Assembly: GCA_012522955.1 (NCBI GenBank)
Contig: JAAYJK010000108.1
Location: 1-38,995 of the forward strand
From: Syntrophomonadaceae bacterium
GTDB taxonomy: Bacteria; Bacillota; Syntrophomonadia; Syntrophomonadales; Syntrophomonadaceae
Direction of reading: 5' to 3'
DNA: 38,995 bases
The notes beneath the pieces were generated by a model. It worked only from the letters and a program-made list of their open reading frames with translations, was not told the origin of the DNA and did not search any database. The position numbers were made by a program, and so were the translations under genes. Each line of letters opens with the position of its first letter. Position 1 is the first letter of the stretch. This document shows positions 8,285-15,955 of this stretch, in pieces.

Positions 8285-8947
8285 ATGACTGCCAAAGATT
8301 TATTGGACAAGGGTGCGGTGCTTCAGCGAGATAAGGAGAGTTATGCGGTAGTTCCTCATATGCCGGGCGGATTAGTAAGTCCGGATGCTTTGAGGAAAAT
8401 AGCCGATGTGGCTGAAAAATATAATGCCCAGGCCTTGAAGCTGACTTCGGCTCAGCGTTTGGCTATTGTGGGCTTAAAGGAAGAAGACCTGGATGATGTA
8501 TGGCGGGATCTGGATATGAAACCCAGTCATGCCATCGGTCTCTGTGTCCGCAGCATCAAGTTTTGCCCGGGGACTACTTTTTGCAAGAGAGGTCAGCAGG
8601 ATTCGGTGAGCCTGGGATTAAAATTGGATGAACGCTATCATGGGCTTGAATTGCCCAGTAAGTTCAAAATGGGCATAAGTGGCTGCGCCAACTCCTGCGG
8701 AGAAAACCACTTTCGGGACGTAGGAGTAATGGGCATGCCTAAGGGATTTAGGCTGATGGTGGGAGGCAATGGAGGGGTAACACCACGTATTGCCAAGACT
8801 ATTTATGATGGTCTGGATGAAGAACAGGTGCTGGAAAAAGTTGATCAGGTAGTGAAAATCTATGCCCAAGGAGCAAAAAAGCATGAGCGTTTAGGCAAAT
8901 ACATCGAGCGCATCGGTCTGGATGAATTTAAGAAGCAATTGGAATAA
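8285..8947 (+). CDS. Small siroheme-[4Fe-4S] sulfite/nitrite reductase-like protein
   Basis: 220 residues, about the size of the low-molecular-weight assimilatory-type sulfite reductases of anaerobes and far shorter than the two-repeat enzymes. An N-terminal ferredoxin-like half domain (about 1-75) precedes the cluster-binding region. The siroheme/[4Fe-4S] signature is complete: C94 and C100 in KFCPGTTFCKRG (C-x5-C), and C134 and C138 in GCANSCGEN (C-x3-C). It probably reduces sulfite or nitrite, or serves another siroheme-linked redox role, in the cytoplasm. AGGAGG lies 10 bases before the ATG. No electron-donor subunit adjoins it. A duplicated 39-bp element lies just upstream. Confidence 0.85.
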   Translation: MTAKDLLDKGAVLQRDKESYAVVPHMPGGLVSPDALRKIADVAEKYNAQALKLTSAQRLAIVGLKEEDLDDVWRDLDMKPSHAIGLCVRSIKFCPGTTFCKRGQQDSVSLGLKLDERYHGLELPSKFKMGISGCANSCGENHFRDVGVMGMPKGFRLMVGGNGGVTPRIAKTIYDGLDEEQVLEKVDQVVKIYAQGAKKHERLGKYIERIGLDEFKKQLE

Positions 8948-9010
8948 GTTCACACGAAAATGAATTATCCGCCGACTCTCACTGTTAATACGGATCTCAG
9001 GCGGGCATAT

Positions 9011-9040
9011 GTAAGGGCGGTCTTTGACCGCCCGTCGGGC
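9011..9040. repeat. REP-like palindrome
   Basis: GGGCGGTC (9015-9022) and GACCGCCC (9026-9033) form a perfect 8-bp stem with a TTT loop, followed by GTCGGGC. There is no T-run, so it is not a good terminator. A related sequence, GTAGGGACGACC-TGT-GGTCGCCCG plus CGCCCGGG, lies at 20375-20406. The two look like members of one dispersed palindrome family. Confidence 0.6.
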
Positions 9041-9131
9041 ATAGCCCCAAATTTTCTTACTCGCTTGTGTTCCCTGATCATGGGGGTTGATAAGTTTGCT
9101 TAGGAGCCTAGCTCAAAAGTTAACTTATGTT

Positions 9132-10766
9132 TTAACTCTGAGTTTGTGTGGCAACTATGCTGGCGGCCCCATATCTTTCCCGCAGACGAGGTTTTTCAAT
9201 CTTACCCGTGGGATTGCGGGGTATTTCATCGAAAACGATAACTCGTGGTCGTTTGTACCGAGGCATGGGAGCACAGTAGGATCTGATTTCTTCTTCGGTA
9301 CAGTAACTGCCCGGCTTTACTTCTATTATTGCTGCGGCTATCTCTCCCAGACGCTTGTCTGGCAAGCCAATGACCGCAACATCCTTAATAGCATCATGGG
9401 CCCGCAGGTAATCCTCTATCTGCACCGGATATATATTTTCTCCGCCACTTATAATTACATCTTTCTTCCGGTCTACCAGGTAAATAAAGCCGTCTTCATC
9501 CATCTGGGCCATATCTCCGGTATATAGCCAGTCTTCCTTAAGTACGGCCGCCGTGGCTTCGGGGTCGTTGTAGTAACAGTTCATAAGTCCAGGTCCCTTG
9601 ACCACCAATTCCCCTACCTGTCCCTGACTTACGGCACAGCCATTTTCATCACATATTTTGACTTCCCAGCTATGCCCCGGTATACCTATAGCACCGACTT
9701 TATGAATATTCTCGGTACCCAAATGGACACAACCCGGTCCAATGGCTTCACTAAGACCATAGTTGGTATCATAAAGATGATGGGGAAAATACTTCTTCCA
9801 CCTCTTGATCAGGCTGGGGGGAACCGGCTGAGCCCCGATATGCATTAATCTCCACTGGGACAGATTATAATCGCCCAGATTTACCGAACCTCTTTCAATA
9901 GCATCTAGAATGTCCTGAGCCCAAGGAACCAGAAGCCATACAATGGTAATCTGTTCTTCTGAAACTGCTTTGAGTATCCATTCCGGTTTAACTCCTCGCA
10001 GCAGTACTGCTTTGCTACCAGCCAATAAACTGCCGAACCAATGCATCTTGGCTCCGGTGTGATACAGCGGCGGGATGCACAAAAAGTTGTCTTCCCGGCT
10101 TTGCCCATGGTGTTCCCTTTCGGTATAAGTAGCAGCCATCAGACTTTGGTGATTATGCAGAATAGCTTTGGGAAAACCAGTAGTCCCGGAGGAAAAATAG
10201 ATAACCGCTTCATCCTGCTCTGACAGGGTTATGGAAGGAGCCTCGGAAGAACAATTTGCCGTCAGGCGATCATAGCTTTCGGCAAAGGCCGGACGGTTTT
10301 CCCCGGCATAGAATAGTATTCTTACTCCAGCTAGGTCCTGGTAAATGCTTTCCATCCGATCAACAAATTCCGGCCCAAAAATTAAGCCCACAGTTTCAGA
10401 AAGATTCAAGCAATACTTTATCTCTTCCGCAGTGTAGCGAAAATTCATGGGGACCGCTATAGCCCCAGTTTTTAATATGCCAAAATAAATGGGCAGCCAC
10501 TCCAGGCAATTCATTAGAAGAATAGCTACCTTATCCCCTTTTTTTATCCCTCGTTTTCGAAGCAAATTGGCAAATCGATTAGCTTTCTCATTAAATACTC
10601 GCCAAGTCATATCCCTTCTATATTCACCAGCGGGACTGTTTTCAATCAGCTCATATTCCAGCCAGGCTACATTATGACTTTCCTGAAGATCCATGTTAAT
10701 TTCGGTAAGGCAAACTTCCTCCCCGTACAACTCGGCATTACTCGCCAGTATTTCCGTGATAGGCAT
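9132..10766 (-). CDS. AMP-forming acyl-CoA synthetase
   Basis: 544 residues, typical of medium- and long-chain fatty acyl-CoA ligases of the ANL superfamily. All core motifs are visible: the P-loop YFSSGTTGFPK, NYGLSE, YTGDMAQMDEDG, DRKKDVIISGGENIYP, and the C-terminal PRNPTGKIEKP carrying the catalytic lysine. It activates a carboxylic acid with ATP and CoA, releasing AMP and pyrophosphate. GGGAGG lies before the ATG. It is followed by a short tail with no obvious domain. A large palindrome separates it from the acyl-CoA dehydrogenase upstream on the same strand, so the two may or may not be one unit. Chain-length preference cannot be read from the sequence. Confidence 0.93.
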   Translation of the reverse strand: MPITEILASNAELYGEEVCLTEINMDLQESHNVAWLEYELIENSPAGEYRRDMTWRVFNEKANRFANLLRKRGIKKGDKVAILLMNCLEWLPIYFGILKTGAIAVPMNFRYTAEEIKYCLNLSETVGLIFGPEFVDRMESIYQDLAGVRILFYAGENRPAFAESYDRLTANCSSEAPSITLSEQDEAVIYFSSGTTGFPKAILHNHQSLMAATYTEREHHGQSREDNFLCIPPLYHTGAKMHWFGSLLAGSKAVLLRGVKPEWILKAVSEEQITIVWLLVPWAQDILDAIERGSVNLGDYNLSQWRLMHIGAQPVPPSLIKRWKKYFPHHLYDTNYGLSEAIGPGCVHLGTENIHKVGAIGIPGHSWEVKICDENGCAVSQGQVGELVVKGPGLMNCYYNDPEATAAVLKEDWLYTGDMAQMDEDGFIYLVDRKKDVIISGGENIYPVQIEDYLRAHDAIKDVAVIGLPDKRLGEIAAAIIEVKPGSYCTEEEIRSYCAPMPRYKRPRVIVFDEIPRNPTGKIEKPRLRERYGAASIVATQTQS

Positions 10767-10895
10767 TATTTCTTTCCTCCCGTTCTACCTGTATAATATT
10801 TTTGCCTATATAATAAAAATCCGTACTTCGTAAATCCATTAAAAAGTACTACAAACAAATTATAAAGCCAGATCGAAAGTTTATCAATAGGTAAC

Positions 10896-10981
10896 AGTAG
10901 GACAGGGGGCTGGGGTAAGATATGGGGACATCAACACCTCCGTAAACGTAACCATATCTTACCCCAGCCCCCTGTCCTACT
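10896..10981. repeat. Large perfect palindrome, 30-bp arms
   Basis: The arms 10896-10925 and 10952-10981 are exact reverse complements, beginning AGTAGGACAGGGGGC, around a 26-base loop. It begins 14 bases after the stop of the acyl-CoA dehydrogenase gene. There is no T-run on either side. The G-rich arm resembles the palindromes mobilised by REP-associated transposases. It could end transcription or stabilise the mRNA 3' end simply through its strength. Confidence 0.9.
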
Positions 10982-10994
10982 TGTCAACTCCAGT

Positions 10995-12134
10995 CTAGCG
11001 CAGAACCGAACCTGCAATTATCATCCGCTGGGCTTCAGAAGTACCTTCCCCGATTTCAGCCAATTTTACGTCCCGATAGAAACGTTCTGCCCTGGACCCC
11101 TTAACGAAACCGTAACCGCCTAGAATCTGCACCGCCTTGGTAGCATGCCGGGCCGCGCATTCTGAGCAAAACAGTTTAGCTTTGGAGGCCGCTACGCTAA
11201 ATGGCCAGCCCTGGTCTTTGATCCAGGCTGCGTTCATATACAGGAAACGGGCGGCATCAATATCAACCGCCATGTTGGCGATAAACCACTGAATAGCTTG
11301 TTGACTGGCAATAGGCTTTTTAAACTGTACCCGTTCCTTGGAGTATTTAATCGATTCATCCAAACATCCCTGAGCCATGCCGGTGGACATGGCAGCAATC
11401 CCTATACGGCCAACATCCAAAGCGCTCATGGCGATCTTAAAACCTTGTCCCTCCTGGCCCAAGAGACTATCATCCGGTACCACGCAATCTTTGAACACCA
11501 CTTCCGAGGTCTGGGAACCCCTTACCCCCATTTTTTCAAAGTGCTGGCCCAATTCCAGACCCGGGGTTCCTTTAGGAATCAGGAAAGCGCTCATCCCTTT
11601 AGGGCCTGCCGAACGGTCGGTGTAGGCGAAAGCCACAAAGACATCGGCCAGAATAGCATTGGTGATAAAAGTCTTGGTTCCATTCAAGATATATTCATCG
11701 CCTTTTTTTACTGCGGTGGTGGTAGCAGAACTAACATCGGTCCCTGCTCCCGGTTCGGTCAATGCAAAGGCACCCACCACCTGGCCAGCCGCCAGCCCCG
11801 GCATCCACCTCTCTTTTTGTTCCTCATTAGCATAAGTTAAGATGGGATGTCCCACCAAGCCATAGCTATATGAATGGAGAAAACTGGTAGTAGCACAGGA
11901 GCGGCCCAACTCTTCAGTAACCAACATAGTAGTAAGGAATTCGGCTCCCCCACCACCGTATTGGGTGGGATAGGAGATACCCATCATGCCCAACTCTCCC
12001 AGCTTTTCTAATATTTCTGACGGTTGGCGACTGTTGGAGTCAATTTCTGCGGCCACCGGTTCGATGTACTTCAGGGCAAACTCGCGAACATTGGATCTAA
12101 TCAATTCCTGTTCTTCCGAAAGCTTGAAATCCAT
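10995..12134 (-). CDS. Acyl-CoA dehydrogenase
   Basis: 379 residues, the usual length of short/medium-chain acyl-CoA dehydrogenases. The FAD-binding signature region includes GAFALTEPGAGTDVSS. The catalytic base is E363 in AEIGEGTSEAQR, in the position used by short-chain and medium-chain enzymes. The RFYRDVKLAEIGEGTSE end is canonical. It oxidises an acyl-CoA to the trans-2-enoyl-CoA with electron-transfer flavoprotein as acceptor. GAAAGAGGTG precedes the ATG. Its N-terminus differs from the dehydrogenase fragment at 1-66. The divergently transcribed regulator at 12450 is a likely controller. Confidence 0.95.
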   Translation of the reverse strand: MDFKLSEEQELIRSNVREFALKYIEPVAAEIDSNSRQPSEILEKLGELGMMGISYPTQYGGGGAEFLTTMLVTEELGRSCATTSFLHSYSYGLVGHPILTYANEEQKERWMPGLAAGQVVGAFALTEPGAGTDVSSATTTAVKKGDEYILNGTKTFITNAILADVFVAFAYTDRSAGPKGMSAFLIPKGTPGLELGQHFEKMGVRGSQTSEVVFKDCVVPDDSLLGQEGQGFKIAMSALDVGRIGIAAMSTGMAQGCLDESIKYSKERVQFKKPIASQQAIQWFIANMAVDIDAARFLYMNAAWIKDQGWPFSVAASKAKLFCSECAARHATKAVQILGGYGFVKGSRAERFYRDVKLAEIGEGTSEAQRMIIAGSVLR

Positions 12135-12449
12135 AAATACACACCTCTTTCCACTTTAAAGCTATAGAAAAATATTCCATAAAGCCTGAGTAATTACAAA
12201 GTAGATAATATCTCCCAATACTAGTTTATCATGTACTACGGCCTTAAATCTAGAGCCAAAATCAGCGATCATCCTACAGCTTGGGCCAAAGTCTGCCTTC
12301 CCCTGGTCCAGCAGTCTTCGCCGCTCTAATTAGATTAGCGAATTATACAATTGTTGTTATGTTCAACCTAACATTCGTTATATATGTTGTCAACGTGTTA
12401 TTGCATGTGTTAATATTGGTCTGTAGATTTACGAAGGGATGAGGATAAT
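12135..12449. other. Divergent intergenic region between acyl-CoA dehydrogenase and regulator
   Basis: No gene is visible in these 315 bases. Near the regulator start there are loose inverted repeats such as AACAT-N9-ATGTT (12369-12387) and GTTGTCAAC, typical of an operator region, but no clean palindrome. I could not place a convincing promoter. Confidence 0.4.
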
Positions 12450-13526
12450 ATGAGTATCGGCCAACGGATTTTTAAACTGCGGAGAGAAAGGAATATGAGC
12501 CAGGCTGAACTGGCACAGCGGGCGGGATTGAAGGCCCCGGCTATCTCTCAGTATGAATCTGGCCAGCGTTCCCCCAGTTTTGAATCCCTACTCAAGCTCT
12601 CCAGTGCCCTGGGTATCCCCAGCGACTACCTGTTAAAGGGTGAGGAAATTGCCAGTTCTGAAGGAGGCGATGCCTTAAGCAAGCTGATTACTCATATTGC
12701 CGGCCTGTTGACCTTTGACAAACGGGAAGTGCTGCTGGATTATGCCCTTTTACTTTTGGAAGGGGGCAAGAAGCGTTTAAATGTTCCTTATTATACCGAT
12801 GTCCGCTCCTATGCCGATTATGCCTTTGGGCAAGAAAGTGATGGAGAGTTGCCCGTTAATCTGGACCGGATCTTGGAGCAATTTCAGGTCCAGGTCTATG
12901 AGGCTGAACTGGAACAGGGAGAAGGTCTCTTGGTTAAAGGGCAGCAGAGAATGATAATTCTGGATCCCAAGCAGCAGAATCTCCAACGGCGGCGCTTCAC
13001 CACAGCCACTTTAATCGGACATTTGCTTATTCCCTGGCATATGGATACGGTCTATTATGCCCGTTCCGGCTCCTCCTTTAAAACCCGTGATACCCTAGCC
13101 ATGGAAGCCACTCACTTTGCGGCCTGTCTACTCATGCCTCGGGATATATTGAAAAGAGACCTGCAGGCTTCCTCGGTATCATTGGAAGTCTTGCAGATAC
13201 TGGCGGTTGAGAAATATGACGTTTCCGTGTTCGCCATGGCCAACTCCTTAGTGGATCTCTATCCGGACCGCTTTGCGGTAGTACAGAGTGACGGCAACAA
13301 TATTATGAAGACCTTCCAGGGGCAAAGACCGATAAAAAAGGTGATCGATCCCAGAAGTCTGGCCGCCGGTTTTTATAGAACCCTGCCCAACAAAAGCGAA
13401 ATCCGCACCACCAAACTGGATGAATCCATCTGGTTTAAGGATGGCCGACCTGGTGCCTTTGTGCTGGAAGAATCTATCTATGATCCAACCCTGGGAACGG
13501 TTTTGACTTTGTTGACGGTGATATAA
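12450..13526 (+). CDS. XRE-family regulator with degenerate ImmA/IrrE domain
   Basis: 358 residues. An N-terminal helix-turn-helix (about 1-62; SQAELAQRAGLKAPAISQYE) is joined to a DUF955/IrrE-like domain (about 110-260). The family's zinc motif normally reads FTxAHELGH. Here it is FTTATLIGH (183-191), so the first His and the Glu are lost while H191 and the E219 ahead of the FAACLLMP signature remain. The domain is therefore probably a sensor rather than a protease. Known relatives with this layout are the short-chain fatty acyl-CoA regulators (ScfR/RamB/PrpR type). Its divergent position next to an acyl-CoA dehydrogenase supports an acyl-CoA-sensing role; this is inference. GAGGATAAT precedes the ATG. 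Confidence 0.85.
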   Translation: MSIGQRIFKLRRERNMSQAELAQRAGLKAPAISQYESGQRSPSFESLLKLSSALGIPSDYLLKGEEIASSEGGDALSKLITHIAGLLTFDKREVLLDYALLLLEGGKKRLNVPYYTDVRSYADYAFGQESDGELPVNLDRILEQFQVQVYEAELEQGEGLLVKGQQRMIILDPKQQNLQRRRFTTATLIGHLLIPWHMDTVYYARSGSSFKTRDTLAMEATHFAACLLMPRDILKRDLQASSVSLEVLQILAVEKYDVSVFAMANSLVDLYPDRFAVVQSDGNNIMKTFQGQRPIKKVIDPRSLAAGFYRTLPNKSEIRTTKLDESIWFKDGRPGAFVLEESIYDPTLGTVLTLLTVI

Positions 13527-13544
13527 TTGAATCGTTACAAAGAT

Positions 13545-13582
13545 ACCGGCCCCTAATTTGATAAACAAATTTGGAGGCCGGT
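13545..13582. terminator. Hairpin between convergent genes
   Basis: ACCGGCC (13545-13551) pairs with GGCCGGT (13576-13582), and AATTTG with CAAATT inside, with a small mismatched patch between the two helices. It lies between the ends of the regulator and the leftward MaoC-like gene. The T-run is weak, so termination is likely but not certain. Confidence 0.6.
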
Positions 13583-13597
13583 CTCACTTGAAAGTCT

Positions 13598-14056
13598 TTA
13601 CTCCTTTTTCTTGGCCAACATAGAGCTTTGGTACTCAATAACCTGCTGACCACGCTGATTAAAGCATTTGTTTTTATAAATGAACAAGTTCATATCAGGA
13701 TTCTTGGTGGGTCGAAAATCAACTACTTCTGCCTCGGCTGTGAGGGTATCACCGAACAGAACCGGGTTGGTGATTTTTACATTATCGACTCCTACATAAG
13801 CATAGATCTCATAGCCATCTGCTTCCAATAAATAAGCTATGGTATCGGCATGATGGATTAGACCATCTGCCACCACAAATATTACCGGAGCAGCCAGGGA
13901 CCGTTCTGTAAACCAGGTATTTTTTGCATACTCTGAGTTGCTGTGAACTGCCATATTGAACCAAGTTAGTTGATGCAAAATAGAAAAGTCCCCCACATCA
14001 AGTGTCCGGCTAACTCTACCAGGAATTTTGGTACCTGCTACAACAGTATTGCTCAT
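13598..14056 (-). CDS. MaoC-like hotdog-fold protein
   Basis: 152 residues, the size of a single-hotdog MaoC/FAS1-type hydratase. The second half (about 85-150) has the NPVLFGDTLTAEAEVVDF strand-turn typical of the fold. The hydratase motif, normally an Asp and His within DxNPxH, is not evident: the corresponding region reads HSNSEYAKNTWFTERSLAAP. It may therefore bind acyl-CoA without hydratase activity, or act as a thioesterase or subunit. AAAGGAGGGG lies 8 bases before the ATG. It stands alone, convergent with the XRE regulator. Confidence 0.7.
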   Translation of the reverse strand: MSNTVVAGTKIPGRVSRTLDVGDFSILHQLTWFNMAVHSNSEYAKNTWFTERSLAAPVIFVVADGLIHHADTIAYLLEADGYEIYAYVGVDNVKITNPVLFGDTLTAEAEVVDFRPTKNPDMNLFIYKNKCFNQRGQQVIEYQSSMLAKKKE

Positions 14057-14915
14057 AACCTAGACCCCTCCTTTTGCTAAATTCCCTCCCGCAGGAGATT
14101 TCATCATCAAACCTTTATGCTTCAACCTCTGCATTCATCAATTGAAACATTAAAAGGACCAAGTATTTATAAGTCTTCCACCATTGTTTCCAGAATTCAG
14201 CTGTCCGCCCATACACTCCTAAATTAGCAGTGTTTCAGCTATAGTTGAATATAGAAATCCCTTTTAGCTTACAGAGCAATAAGAAAGCTTTATTCCCCTT
14301 CTATTTTTATTACTAAAAACTAGTGTTTATTACGAAGAATTGAGAGCATTCACCTCTTTATGGCTTGATAATATAGTGACTTAGATAACTTATGAGCAAA
14401 GGAAGTGAATACCCACCATGATGATGGTTTAAAAAGTGGTAACTAGCGAAACAGAAGGCTGATAACAGAACTATGCCAGGTGTCAGCCAATTAGTCATAA
14501 CTACCATCCTATTCAAACGTAGTCAAGGCTATCCTTAATGAACCTAAAAAATACCATAAGGTGTTAATCTGTAAACAAATTACCGACCAGGTTTAAATAG
14601 ATAAACTGGCTAGCATAAAAAATGCCAATAAAGATGAGCTATTGATAGATTACCATATTGTTAAATTATAGTAAATATTATGCATTCCATGAAGACGATG
14701 GTATTGTGTTTATAGTATAATTCAGGGCTTTGATCATAGGGAGGCAGCTAAGCGAGCCAAGCCACTGAGGATAACCCGCAGTACCCTGACCGTCATTATA
14801 CTATGTTAGCAAATTAAACAGTAGAAGGAAAGGTGGTTTCGCCAGGTGATTTGACACCCCTGCACGGAGATGGAATGGGCAATATTTAGTGATTTAATGG
14901 ATTACCTTATATTCT
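14057..14915. other. Long intergenic region without a recognisable gene
   Basis: 859 bases with stops in all frames and no convincing coding stretch. The only notable structure is the inverted-repeat element at 14712-14804, listed separately. A short CTCC-CGCA-GGAG palindrome lies close to the MaoC-like gene (near 14086-14092). Confidence 0.5.
14712..14804. other. Structured element with terminal inverted repeat (possible RNA)
   Basis: ATAGTATAAT (14712-14721) is the exact reverse complement of ATTATACTAT (14795-14804). A second helix, CAGGG (14723-14727) with CCCTG (14784-14788), lies just inside, enclosing about 56 bases that can form further short stems. The middle carries CACTGAGGATAACC; the element at 7796-7869 carries TGTGAGGATTAC in a similar place. 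It matches no RNA family I can name. Confidence 0.45.
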
Positions 14916-15848
14916 TTACCGGTTATTATCACTGCCGGAGAAATCGTATACGCAATTCCGTGTTTTTTTGGCTTTATACATATTGTCATCGACCCGGGAT
15001 ATTAATGTATTAATATCTTCCTTGGAGCCCGGGTCATAAACTGCAATGCCCAAGCTGGCAGTTATTTTTATGGATATATCATTCAATTCAAAATCTATTT
15101 CTTCAATTTCTTTTCTTAGTCTTTCTGCTACTTCTTTAGCTTGATCATAATTGCTATGAGGCAAAGCAATAATAAATTCATCTCCGCCATATCTTCCCAG
15201 AAGATCGTATGACCGTAATTTAGTTGCTAATCTGTCAGCCAACAAGCTTAATATCTTATCCCCGTTTAAATGTCCATAAGTATCATTAATATCCTTAAAT
15301 CTATCAATGTCCAGCATAATCAGACTCAGACTGGCATTATTGCTTTTTACCCGCAGCATTTCAAGCTCCAGGTTGCCAATAAATCCTCTGCGATTCAGCG
15401 CTCCGGTTAGATAGTCATATGTGGCTATGTAAGCTGTTTCTTCTTGTAATAGCCTCAGAGCCTGTTCCGCGAGTTTTTCCTGGGTAATATCTCGGAATAT
15501 TATGGCTGTCCAAGTATTTCCTTGCTCATCTGTAAACAGGGCCGAGGTCAAACATACTGGAAATGTAGAGCCATCCTGGCGCAGCATTGATAATTCTGTT
15601 TTAATTATGCCCTTTTCCGCACGTTCTCTTAAAGCCGGTATCAGCCTGGGATCATCTACATCTACGATACCGTCTCTGCCTAGTTTAAGGATTTCTTCTT
15701 CGCTTCTTTGCAGGATTATGCATGCAGCAGGATTGGCTCTATAGATTTTCCCATCCGGGCTAGTCAGCAGTATAGCATCCAGACTTTTTTCAAATATAAA
15801 TCGATAGTATTCTTCTCGAATATCCCTATCCAAGAGCCCAGCCTCCAA
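14916..15848 (-). CDS. PAS-GGDEF diguanylate cyclase
   Basis: 310 residues: a PAS domain (about 14-125, SLDAILLTSPDGKIYRANPA) joined by a short coiled linker to a GGDEF domain (about 142-305). The active-site loop is intact, RYGGDEF with GGDEF at 221-225. A product-inhibition I-site RSYD (212-215) lies the expected five residues before it. It should make cyclic di-GMP from two GTP and be feedback-inhibited. No membrane segment is seen, so it is cytoplasmic. The start is a TTG at 15846-15848 (no ATG fits ahead of the PAS domain), with only a weak ribosome site. Single-gene unit. Confidence 0.92.
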   Translation of the reverse strand: MEAGLLDRDIREEYYRFIFEKSLDAILLTSPDGKIYRANPAACIILQRSEEEILKLGRDGIVDVDDPRLIPALRERAEKGIIKTELSMLRQDGSTFPVCLTSALFTDEQGNTWTAIIFRDITQEKLAEQALRLLQEETAYIATYDYLTGALNRRGFIGNLELEMLRVKSNNASLSLIMLDIDRFKDINDTYGHLNGDKILSLLADRLATKLRSYDLLGRYGGDEFIIALPHSNYDQAKEVAERLRKEIEEIDFELNDISIKITASLGIAVYDPGSKEDINTLISRVDDNMYKAKKTRNCVYDFSGSDNNR

Positions 15849-15898
15849 ATTACCCGTTTTTATTTTATTATATTGGGCGAGTGCTAAACGTAGTGTTT

Positions 15899-15922
15899 TT
15901 TAGTCATGCAACTTTGACTAAA
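15899..15922. terminator. Inverted repeat after the CobL-like gene
   Basis: TTTAGTCA (15899-15906) and TGACTAAA (15915-15922) pair perfectly around an 8-base loop, 34 bases after the stop of the CobL-like gene. The T-run is poor in the leftward direction, so it is a weak terminator at best, or an operator for the diguanylate cyclase. Confidence 0.4.
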
Positions 15923-15955
15923 TATTAAGCCTATTTATTAAGACCCTAAACTTTG

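Noticed and set aside
14712-14804. Cyclic di-GMP riboswitch next to the diguanylate cyclase
   Set aside because: The core does not show the conserved GEMM elements, and the element lies downstream of the cyclase gene, not in its leader.
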